In this document: positions 1 through 6,086 of the stretch, in pieces
How the letters are laid out: each line of letters starts with the position of its first letter
Numbering within the stretch: position 1 is the stretch's first letter
Source of the DNA: Spirochaetales bacterium
Lineage (GTDB): Bacteria > Spirochaetota > Spirochaetia > Sphaerochaetales > Sphaerochaetaceae
NCBI GenBank assembly: GCA_017632495.1
Contig: JAGBRG010000179.1
Span: 1 to 6,623, forward strand
Direction: 5' to 3'
Length of the DNA: 6,623 nt
Translations under genes and position numbers: made by a program
Notes under the pieces: generated by a model
Told to the model about the DNA's origin: nothing
What the model saw: the letters and a program-made list of their open reading frames with translations, nothing else
Database searches by the model: none

Positions 1-1
1 A

Positions 2-1390
2 CCTGATCTTAAGCTTGAAAGCACATCTGTCTCCGAAGCCGGTGCTCTGAAGCTTGGTTACACCTATAATCAGACCTTGGATAATGTGTACAAGGAAGAG
101 CTCTTACAGGACAACATGTACACAAAGATCAACGGATCTGTTTATGCCGATGCCGCTGTTCCCGGAAACTGGTTCACGGTCAAGGAGACTTTGAAGCCTC
201 AGTTCAACTACAGCCATACGGGAATCTCGGGCGATAATCCTGTTGAGATAAACGAGTATTATCTTTCGTCCGTCCTCAATGCCTCGGTTCCAAAGCTCGG
301 TATTTCTTACAACCTGAATCAGAGAATCTATGTCCATTATTCAAAATCCAATTCAGAGACCATAACCGACAGATGGGGAGAGTGGGACAGCACTGATGTC
401 ACGGCCCACGATGTATCTTTCTCAAAAACCGTAAGTCCTTTTACATTCGGCTTCTATGTCCAGCTTAAGCCTCTTACGGAGATTCTTAAGCCTAATGTGT
501 CTTATTCAAGAAACGGACTTGACGTAAGTGCTGATTTCTCAATGAGAAGGCCATCCGATACCGAAGATTTTGAAAAGGGCGCTGCGAATCTCAATGTCTC
601 ATATAAGAACGGCTTTATGACGGCATCGGTAGCCAACAACTATGATTTCACAAAGGTTCCTTCTGACGGATCCGATCCGTGGAGCGGCTATAAGCTTGTT
701 CAGAAGGCAACTCTTAATCCGATAAAGGGTCTTTCATTCTCAGAAAATGCGACATTCACAGGAAAGTTTGTAGCATCCAGTCTCTCTGTTTCGGGTTCAT
801 ATGAGTTTGACTCAAGCCTTGTGGACTTTAAGGCTTCAAGCTCCATGCGCTTTACAGGTGAAAACTATGACAAGGACAGTCTGAACGTCACGCTGAAGCT
901 TTCTCAGGATGAAATCCGCTTCTGGAAGAAGAGAATAGCCCTTCAGTCCGGCCTTGATTTTTCGTTCACATATGACTTTCAGAACCCCTACAGAACCTAT
1001 TTCACTGCAGGCCTGAGCCTGTCATTCAAGATAGCTGAGTTCATGGATCTGTCTGTGAGCGTGAACAGCGCCAACAAATCGTTCTCAAGATATTACGATA
1101 CGGACGGAAAGTTCAGCTTCTCCAAGATGATGGAAGATCTTGCACGTTCGTTTGACTTTTTCGGAAACGGCAGAAAGAACACAGGCTTCAACCTTTCGTC
1201 CTTCAAGGTCCAGTTTGTCCATTACATGCGCGACTGGAATCTATACATTGACGCAAAGGGCAGTTTGACAACACAATACACTGGAATATATGAATGGGTT
1301 CCGTCTGTGACGGTTTATGTCAAATGGAATGCCATTCCGGAGCTCAGGACTCAAGGATCCTGGGACGCTAAGACAAAGGAGTGGAATTGA
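2..1390 (+). CDS. Outer-membrane beta-barrel protein, LptD/OstA-like C-terminal part (5' truncated by window)
   Basis: The frame is open from the first bases of the window to the TGA at 1388-1390 (462 codons visible), so the true start lies to the left; a TTG at 77 is only an internal leucine. The visible part has no transmembrane helix. It is made of alternating-residue beta strands separated by polar, Gly/Asn/Asp-rich loops, as in a large outer-membrane barrel. Strand-like pieces such as LSLSFKIAEFMDLSVSV and a final block with HYMRDWNLYIDAKG, YEWVPSVTVYVKW and IPELRTQGSWD resemble the end of spirochaetal LptD/OstA-like proteins as I remember them. In the LptD family the barrel inserts LPS or other lipids into the outer leaflet; treponemes and relatives lack classical LPS, so the substrate here is unclear. 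The gene overlaps phoH by one base and probably shares its transcript. It could be another barrel family (OmpA- or porin-like), but the length and ending favour LptD. I am fairly sure of the barrel and less sure of the family. Confidence 0.62.
   Translation, partial: PDLKLESTSVSEAGALKLGYTYNQTLDNVYKEELLQDNMYTKINGSVYADAAVPGNWFTVKETLKPQFNYSHTGISGDNPVEINEYYLSSVLNASVPKLGISYNLNQRIYVHYSKSNSETITDRWGEWDSTDVTAHDVSFSKTVSPFTFGFYVQLKPLTEILKPNVSYSRNGLDVSADFSMRRPSDTEDFEKGAANLNVSYKNGFMTASVANNYDFTKVPSDGSDPWSGYKLVQKATLNPIKGLSFSENATFTGKFVASSLSVSGSYEFDSSLVDFKASSSMRFTGENYDKDSLNVTLKLSQDEIRFWKKRIALQSGLDFSFTYDFQNPYRTYFTAGLSLSFKIAEFMDLSVSVNSANKSFSRYYDTDGKFSFSKMMEDLARSFDFFGNGRKNTGFNLSSFKVQFVHYMRDWNLYIDAKGSLTTQYTGIYEWVPSVTVYVKWNAIPELRTQGSWDAKTKEWN
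1375..1381 (+). promoter_or_regulatory. Shine-Dalgarno site fixing the phoH start
   Basis: AAAGGAG lies 8 bases before the ATG at 1390. A GTG at 1381 and a TTG at 1387 are also in frame, but the GTG overlaps this site and the TTG is too close to it. The site sits inside the last codons of the upstream barrel gene, and the TGATG stop/start overlap suggests translational coupling. Confidence 0.7.
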
Positions 1391-2346
1391 TGGGAACAAG
1401 CTTCGTATTCGAAAACCCTGATGCCATGAGATGCATCTGCGGAATCAACGACTCGAATATTCCTTACCTTGAGAAGCTGCTTGGATGCAGCATCTATGTC
1501 AGAGGTGACAGGGCGGAGTGCAGCACGGAGGAAAGCGTTTCTCCTCAGCAGGCATCCGGACTGTTTTCTGACCTCATGGAGAGGCTTGTCAGACTTGCCG
1601 GGGTGACCAATGAGATCGGTGAGTTTGAGATTCTGATGGAGTACAAGGCCGCCCAGAACGCCAGGGAGAAGGGGGAGGAGCAGACTCTGTTCAAGCATGA
1701 GTTCATCTCCGTTTTAAGCCGCAGCGTCTATCCCAAAAGCAACCGTCAGGAAGACTACATCAAGTCGATGAAGAATAATCAGATCACATTCGGAATCGGC
1801 CCTGCCGGAACCGGAAAGACATATCTGGCCGTTGCCTACAGCCTGGCCGAGCTGTTAAGCGGAAGAAAGCAGAAGCTGATTCTTACAAGACCTGTTGTGG
1901 AAGCAGGTGAGAGCCTTGGCTTTCTGCCCGGAGATCTGTCGCAGAAGCTCAACCCATATCTCAAGCCCCTGTATGACAGCATGGAAGCCCTTATAGCTCC
2001 TGCGACAATCAGACGCCTGGAGGACTCCGGGGCGATAGAAATCGCTCCTTTGGCTTACATGAGAGGAAGAAGTATCCACAATGCATGCATCATTCTTGAT
2101 GAGGCTCAGAACACCACTCAGGCCCAGATGAAGATGTTTCTTACTAGGATTGGTGAAAATTCCTGTGCTATAATAACCGGAGATGTCACTCAGATTGACC
2201 TTCCCAAGACATCGCCAAGCGGTCTTGTTCAGGCAAGGGAGATTCTCAGGGACATCGAAGGCATCTCCTTCGTAAATTTCACCGCTCGTGATACGGTGAG
2301 GTCCAGGATAGTGCAAAGGATCATAGACGCATATGAGAAGAACTAA
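1390..2346 (+). CDS. phoH: PhoH family P-loop NTPase (PhoH/YbeZ type)
   Basis: A 318-residue protein from the ATG at 1390, of usual length for the PhoH/YbeZ family of RNA-linked ATPases. The N-terminal ~105 residues match the small domain that precedes the ATPase core. The core begins near residue 120. Walker A is GPAGTGKT at residues 137-144. It is followed by the family's RPVVEAGESLGFLPGD segment, and Walker B is IILDEAQN at about 234-241 with Asp237-Glu238. ITGDVTQIDLP and the closing RDTVRSRIVQRIIDAYE are also family-typical, although the DVVRH often seen near the end reads DTVRS here. In E. coli the homologue YbeZ works with YbeY, an RNase/ribosome maturation factor, and ybeY lies two genes downstream here. 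All catalytic motifs are intact. The name comes from E. coli phosphate-starvation induction; no Pho box is visible. Protein family assignment is secure; the physiological role is inferred. Confidence 0.95.
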   Translation: MGTSFVFENPDAMRCICGINDSNIPYLEKLLGCSIYVRGDRAECSTEESVSPQQASGLFSDLMERLVRLAGVTNEIGEFEILMEYKAAQNAREKGEEQTLFKHEFISVLSRSVYPKSNRQEDYIKSMKNNQITFGIGPAGTGKTYLAVAYSLAELLSGRKQKLILTRPVVEAGESLGFLPGDLSQKLNPYLKPLYDSMEALIAPATIRRLEDSGAIEIAPLAYMRGRSIHNACIILDEAQNTTQAQMKMFLTRIGENSCAIITGDVTQIDLPKTSPSGLVQAREILRDIEGISFVNFTARDTVRSRIVQRIIDAYEKN

Positions 2347-4510
2347 AACGGATAAGACCAGCGACCGAAAACTGACGTTCTTCATCTGTTTCCTTATAAT
2401 GCTTGCAGGCTCTGTGTTGCTTCCTATGTTTTTGAAGATGCATACACAGGTTCAGTATAAGTCAATCTACTCAGGCTATGAGGTCGGCGAGATTGCCGAA
2501 AAGAGCGTTTATGCCAAGACATCCATCGACCTGATTGACCACGAGGCCACAGAAGAGGCCAAGCGTCAGGCAAAAATAGCTGTCGCTCCTGTTTTCTCTT
2601 ATTCCAGCACAGTATCCTATGGTGTCATTGCAAAGGCAGACAGTCTCAGAACTGCAGTTCTGAAGGGTGACAAAGAAGTTCTGGAAAAGGTTCTTAATCC
2701 GAATCTGGCAGTGCGTGTTTCCGAGTTGAACGATCTGACGCTGCTTTCAATAGCATATGATCTTGTAAACCATATTCTTTCAATCGGTTACTACGACGAG
2801 GATGAGATTCTCAGGGTAAAGGAAGAGGGGTACGACATCATTACACTCAGCAACCTGTACGGAAGCGCCTTGAAAACCCATGAGCATACTGTCTCTCTTT
2901 CAGCCAGTGTAATACTCACATCGGGTAATGTCAGACAGTTCATTCAGTCTATTCTTGCCGATGCTCTTTCCGGGTATTCTGCTTTGGACGGACTTCTTCT
3001 TGAGGAAATGGTTCTTGAGGTCATTGAGCCGAACGTCAACTATGATGAGACTCTCACTGAGCAACGTCGTGAGGTTGCGGAGAAGGCTATTGACCCTGTT
3101 GTTATCTCAATCACCAAGGGACAGCTTCTTATAGAGGCCGACCATGTTGTCAGAAACGAGCAGATTGAGCTTTTGCAGATGCTGATCACCCAGAGCAACG
3201 ATTTCTCATTCCTGGAGTTCTTGGGGCACTTAGTATTTGACTCAATTGTAATTGCTGTAGGTCTTTATGTCTTTGGATTCTTCCTTGGAGACAAGAACCT
3301 TCACTTTGTTGAATTCCATATTCTTTTGGTATTCAGCTACATTATATCGCTGGTTGCCACCTATTTCTTCACTCTGGTTTCTTCAAGACTCAATCTTGAA
3401 TTCCCGGATTCGTTCCTCCCTGTCTTCTTCCTGCCGCTGTTTATGTCGGAGGTCACAGGCTACAAGAGAATAGGTTTTGTATCGGCTACAATGCTTTCAG
3501 CCGTGATGGCCACGCTGCCTCCTGCCTCGATCATGACATTCTTCTACTGTCTGGTCTGCGGATCTTCCAGCGTATTTCTCATCAGATTCTTCAACCGAAG
3601 AATAGATGCCATCTACCAGTGGTTCTTCTCTTCTGTCGCATGCTCGGGAATAACCATTCTGTTCATGGTGATAAACCAGTCGTCCTTCACGATGATCTTC
3701 ACCGTCATTCTGGGAACTCTTATCAACGTCACCATCGCACAGATTCTGATTTCCTCGTTTCTGCCTGTTGCAGAAAAGGTCTTCAATCTTCCGACAGTCT
3801 TCAGACTCTATGAGCTTGCCTATGGTCAGAGCCCGATTCTCACAAGGCTTTCCCAAGCTGCTCCGGGAACCTACAGCCACTGTATGGCGGTTGCGGATCT
3901 GTCTGAGGTAGGTGCCCGCGCAATTGGAGCAAATCCTCTTCTTGCACGTGTCGGCGCCCTCTATCACGATATCGGAAAGATCGAGCACCCTGAATACTTT
4001 GTTGAGAACCAAAGCGGTGTGAACAAGCATGATGACATCAGCCCGAGCCTTTCGGTTGCAGTCATCAAGAGCCACGTCAAAGTCGGTGCCGACAAGGGCC
4101 GTGAGGTGGGTCTTCCTGCAGAGATCATCAAGATTATCGCCAACCACCATGGAAACGACATCATCGCTTACTTCTACAATGAAGCTTTGAAGTTCCAGGC
4201 CGCATCCAATGACGACAGGGGAGAGACCGTAAAGGCATCGGACTATTCCTACAATGCAGAGATTCCTGACTTCAAGGAGTGCGGAATAGTCATGCTTGCA
4301 GACAGCATCGAGGCTGCAAGCCGTACTGTGACTCCGAACGCATCCAAGTACGCCAAGCTGATCAATTCCATCTTCCTTGGAAAGATCGAGCGCGGACAGC
4401 TTGATAACAGCAACCTGACAATGAACGACATCAAGACTCTTGCCGACACATTCGTCAAGACTCTTGCTGCCAGAAACCACTCCAGAATCGAATATCCTGA
4501 CGAGGACTGA
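2333..4510 (+). CDS. pgpH: 7TM-HD membrane phosphodiesterase, probable cyclic di-AMP hydrolase (PgpH/YqfF family)
   Basis: A 725-residue membrane protein with the full architecture of the Listeria PgpH / Bacillus YqfF family. There is one N-terminal membrane helix (about 14-34) and an outside 7TMR-HDED domain (about 45-285, including the GEIAEKSVYAKTSIDLID entry). A seven-helix membrane block (about 295-478) and a cytoplasmic HD domain (about 508-700) follow. Likely metal ligands are all present: His516 (GTYSHCM), His545-Asp546 (YHDIGK), His581 (SHVKVG), His605-His606 (ANHHGN) and Asp657 (LADSIEAA). Members of this family hydrolyse cyclic di-AMP to pApA, controlling potassium balance and cell-wall homeostasis. 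The substrate is inferred from the family; no diadenylate cyclase gene is in the window. The start ATG at 2333 lies inside phoH (14-base overlap), with AAAGGA 12 bases upstream, a rather long spacing. ybeY follows after 2 bases. The phoH-pgpH-ybeY order is also known from Firmicutes (phoH-yqfF-ybeY), which supports the call. Confidence 0.94.
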   Translation: MRRTKTDKTSDRKLTFFICFLIMLAGSVLLPMFLKMHTQVQYKSIYSGYEVGEIAEKSVYAKTSIDLIDHEATEEAKRQAKIAVAPVFSYSSTVSYGVIAKADSLRTAVLKGDKEVLEKVLNPNLAVRVSELNDLTLLSIAYDLVNHILSIGYYDEDEILRVKEEGYDIITLSNLYGSALKTHEHTVSLSASVILTSGNVRQFIQSILADALSGYSALDGLLLEEMVLEVIEPNVNYDETLTEQRREVAEKAIDPVVISITKGQLLIEADHVVRNEQIELLQMLITQSNDFSFLEFLGHLVFDSIVIAVGLYVFGFFLGDKNLHFVEFHILLVFSYIISLVATYFFTLVSSRLNLEFPDSFLPVFFLPLFMSEVTGYKRIGFVSATMLSAVMATLPPASIMTFFYCLVCGSSSVFLIRFFNRRIDAIYQWFFSSVACSGITILFMVINQSSFTMIFTVILGTLINVTIAQILISSFLPVAEKVFNLPTVFRLYELAYGQSPILTRLSQAAPGTYSHCMAVADLSEVGARAIGANPLLARVGALYHDIGKIEHPEYFVENQSGVNKHDDISPSLSVAVIKSHVKVGADKGREVGLPAEIIKIIANHHGNDIIAYFYNEALKFQAASNDDRGETVKASDYSYNAEIPDFKECGIVMLADSIEAASRTVTPNASKYAKLINSIFLGKIERGQLDNSNLTMNDIKTLADTFVKTLAARNHSRIEYPDED
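4502..4506 (+). promoter_or_regulatory. Shine-Dalgarno site for the ybeY GTG start
   Basis: GAGGA in the last codons of pgpH, 6 bases before the GTG at 4513. This spacing supports GTG as the initiator, since no in-frame ATG occurs until well into the conserved region. Confidence 0.55.
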
Positions 4511-4512
4511 CA

Positions 4513-4998
4513 GTGAACACAATCGACATCTCTTATGAAAACGCACAGTACAAGGCCTTTGCACCTAAAAAGGCTGTCTTGGATTATCTGAACAAGGTCG
4601 TAGAGGCCGTGGGACTTAAGAACGTCGAGTTCTCAGTCTCCTTTGTTTCCGAGCCGTCCATGCACGAGATGAACCGTGATTTCAGAAATATCGATGACAG
4701 CACCGATATTCTGAGCTTTGCCGCTGAGGACGAAGATCCTGACGGAAGCGCCTTCATCACAGCTGGAAGAAGAAAGAGGGTCTTAGGTGACATGGTAATC
4801 TGTCCTGAAGTATTAAAGCGCAATGCAAAGACTTTCAATGTCACAGAAAATGAGGAACTCAGAAGGCTCTTGATTCACGGAGTTTTACATCTTTCAGGAG
4901 ACAATCACACTACAAACGATATGTCAGAGCCTATGCTCATCAGGCAGGAGAAGATTCTGTCAGATCTTGCTCTGAGCGGCCAGACCCTGCTCAATTGA
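4513..4998 (+). CDS. ybeY: Endoribonuclease / rRNA maturation factor YbeY
   Basis: A 161-residue protein starting at GTG, close to the usual 150-170 residues. It carries the family's zinc site H-x3-H-x5-H: His122, His126 and His132 in HGVLHLSGDNH. It also has the conserved MNRDFR segment with Arg58, TDILSF at 64-69 and LGDMVICPEVL. YbeY is a metal-dependent single-strand RNase needed for 16S rRNA 3'-end maturation and 70S ribosome quality control. It partners with the PhoH/YbeZ ATPase, encoded two genes upstream in the same transcript. The usual G-Y-D before the third histidine is G-D-N here; the three ligands are intact, so activity is expected. The start is 2 bases after the pgpH stop. The last 39 bases overlap the end of the convergent PBP-like gene, so the C-terminal 12 residues share DNA with that gene. 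Confidence 0.95.
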   Translation: MNTIDISYENAQYKAFAPKKAVLDYLNKVVEAVGLKNVEFSVSFVSEPSMHEMNRDFRNIDDSTDILSFAAEDEDPDGSAFITAGRRKRVLGDMVICPEVLKRNAKTFNVTENEELRRLLIHGVLHLSGDNHTTNDMSEPMLIRQEKILSDLALSGQTLLN

Positions 4999-6039
4999 TT
5001 TGATTGCCGCATCCATAACATAGGAATTCTGGTGGTATTTGGGATTGATCGATCCTATGAAAATCATGTACTTCGGCTCACCTTGAGGAACGGATGCAAC
5101 TATCGCAGTTCTTCCGTCAGCTGAGTCAACCAGGTTTTTGATCGCATCAAGGTCTGTTGTGAGGCTTCTGTCCATCACATAGTCTTCTGATGGAACATCG
5201 CTGTCATGAAGGGTGACCTTCATAATGGGTCTGATGCTCAGAACACGCAAATCGGAGCGGGAAACGGAACTTACAAGGGCTCTGTTTACCTTCTGCTGAT
5301 CTGAAATAGCTGAGCTGTCGTTTAAATCATAGAAAGGATATGTTGTGGCCGCCAGTACTTCGCCTGTGATGATGTCTGTGATTAGGCCGATGCAGTACTC
5401 GGGGCTCTGAACCTCATAGACCTGCTGAAGGGCAAGATCCAGAAGATACTGTATGTCCAGATCTATTGTCAGATAGACATCCTTTCCGTATGTCGTTGAC
5501 TGTCCGAATTCAGGAATAGGGGAAATAACATGGCCGAAGGCCTCCTCGGTATCCTGAATAAGCTGTGCGGCATGGAATGCGGCAGGGTAGGTTCTTGCGT
5601 AAGTTTTGGTCACATGGACTTCCTCTTCGGGAATTGATGCCTTATCAAGATCTGCATTAAGGGCAGAAGCTTCATCAGATGGGATGTCCTTTGCTATCAG
5701 AACCGTTTCTTCTTTACTGTTTTTGATAGCAGAAAGGATTTCTCCGGGAGTCATTCCAGTGTGAAGTGCAATAATCTGTGATACCACATCGGCATTCTGA
5801 AGGTCAGTTTTCACATAGACGCTGTGATTCGGAACATCCAGGGCAAGGGCACGGCCGTTTCTGTCGTAGATTGTTCCGCTGACCACCTGACTTGCCACAT
5901 AAGGGTTCACATATTTGCCCGCACGCACCCTGTCTGAGACCATCAGTTCTGCCAAAATAGCAACGCAGAGAGCAATCACAAGCAATGTGACTACAAGAAG
6001 CAAAGTTGAAATGTTCCCTTTACTCGTTGAAGAACCCAT
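4960..6039 (-). CDS. Truncated, catalytically dead class B PBP-like membrane protein (FtsI/PBP2 dimerisation domain with remnant transpeptidase domain)
   Basis: A 359-residue protein with a short cytoplasmic N-terminus, a membrane helix (about 11-33) and then a class B PBP dimerisation (pedestal) domain. Landmarks of that domain are SGTIYDRNGRALAL (54-67), SVYV (73-76) and ARTYPAAFHAAQLI (148-161). The start of the transpeptidase domain is recognisable: GKDVYLTIDLDIQ (185-197), TDIITGEVLAATTYPFYDLN (221-240) and NRAL (252-255). After NRA, class B PBPs have PGSxxK within about 15 residues; here the stretch reads SSVSRSDLRVLSIRP, with no SxxK. The protein then jumps to what looks like the domain's final strand and helix (PKYMIFIGSINPKY, 322-335), perhaps with a decayed KTGT at DGRTA (308-312). 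The SxN motif is absent. Usual relatives have roughly 550-700 residues. It is therefore predicted to be unable to cross-link peptidoglycan. The frame is clean, so it appears to be a maintained protein rather than a fresh pseudogene. No ribosome binding site precedes its ATG. It may be a scaffold for wall synthesis or division; that is inference. Confidence 0.8.
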   Translation of the reverse strand: MGSSTSKGNISTLLLVVTLLVIALCVAILAELMVSDRVRAGKYVNPYVASQVVSGTIYDRNGRALALDVPNHSVYVKTDLQNADVVSQIIALHTGMTPGEILSAIKNSKEETVLIAKDIPSDEASALNADLDKASIPEEEVHVTKTYARTYPAAFHAAQLIQDTEEAFGHVISPIPEFGQSTTYGKDVYLTIDLDIQYLLDLALQQVYEVQSPEYCIGLITDIITGEVLAATTYPFYDLNDSSAISDQQKVNRALVSSVSRSDLRVLSIRPIMKVTLHDSDVPSEDYVMDRSLTTDLDAIKNLVDSADGRTAIVASVPQGEPKYMIFIGSINPKYHQNSYVMDAAIKSIEQGLAAQSKI

Positions 6040-6056
6040 GTTTTTGATATTATAAT
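6027..6056 (+). promoter_or_regulatory. Candidate promoter for the LysM protein gene
   Basis: TTGAAG (6027-6032) and TATAAT (6051-6056) are 18 bp apart, a good sigma-70-type match. Transcription would start near 6063, giving a leader of about 24 bases that contains the ribosome binding site. The -35 box lies within the first codons of the divergent PBP-like gene. The prediction is by eye only. Confidence 0.55.
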
Positions 6057-6075
6057 TACGCCGTAAGTTTCACAA
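6049..6075 (-). promoter_or_regulatory. Candidate divergent promoter for the PBP-like gene, predicting a nearly leaderless mRNA
   Basis: Read on the - strand, TATAAT occupies 6054-6049 within the palindrome ATTATAAT (6049-6056). A weak -35, TTGTGA (6075-6070), stands 15 bp upstream, shorter than ideal. Transcription would begin around 6042, about 3 bases before the ATG at 6039. This agrees with the absence of any Shine-Dalgarno sequence in front of that gene. Confidence 0.4.
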
Positions 6076-6081
6076 GAGGTG
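6074..6081 (+). promoter_or_regulatory. Shine-Dalgarno site fixing a TTG start
   Basis: AAGAGGTG contains six consecutive bases (GAGGTG) complementary to the 16S rRNA 3' end. Counted from the end of AGAGG, it stands 7 bases before TTG at 6087. No ATG or GTG in frame lies between it and the membrane helix, and an in-frame TGA at 6045-6047 closes the frame upstream, so TTG 6087 is the best initiator. Confidence 0.65.
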
Positions 6082-6086
6082 TTTTT

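Noticed and set aside
77..79. TTG as the start of the barrel gene
   Set aside because: The same frame is open to the left edge with barrel-like residues (LKLGYTYNQTL), so the gene simply begins outside the window.
2166..2174. Extended -10-like TGCTATAAT inside phoH, a possible internal promoter for pgpH-ybeY
   Set aside because: The bases encode the conserved Cys-Ala-Ile-Ile segment before ITGD, and no good -35 stands 16-18 bp upstream. Chance is the simpler explanation.
1855..2385. A 176-codon - strand open frame opposite phoH
   Set aside because: It is antisense to the conserved PhoH ATPase core and shows no motif of its own.
2395..2400. TATAAT near the start of pgpH
   Set aside because: It lies downstream of the pgpH start codon within the first membrane-helix codons and would not serve the gene; no downstream start fits.
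3497..4564. A 355-codon open frame on the - strand opposite pgpH and the start of ybeY
   Set aside because: It lies wholly opposite the well-supported HD/7TM coding region, has a Cys/Arg/Val-rich composition with no recognisable motif, and has no sensible domain or membrane pattern. It is a codon-bias shadow.
5019..5059. 7-bp inverted repeat CATAGGA / TCCTATG near the gene ends, a possible terminator for ybeY
   Set aside because: The 27-base loop is too long, no T-run follows on either strand, and it lies within the coding sequence of the PBP-like gene.
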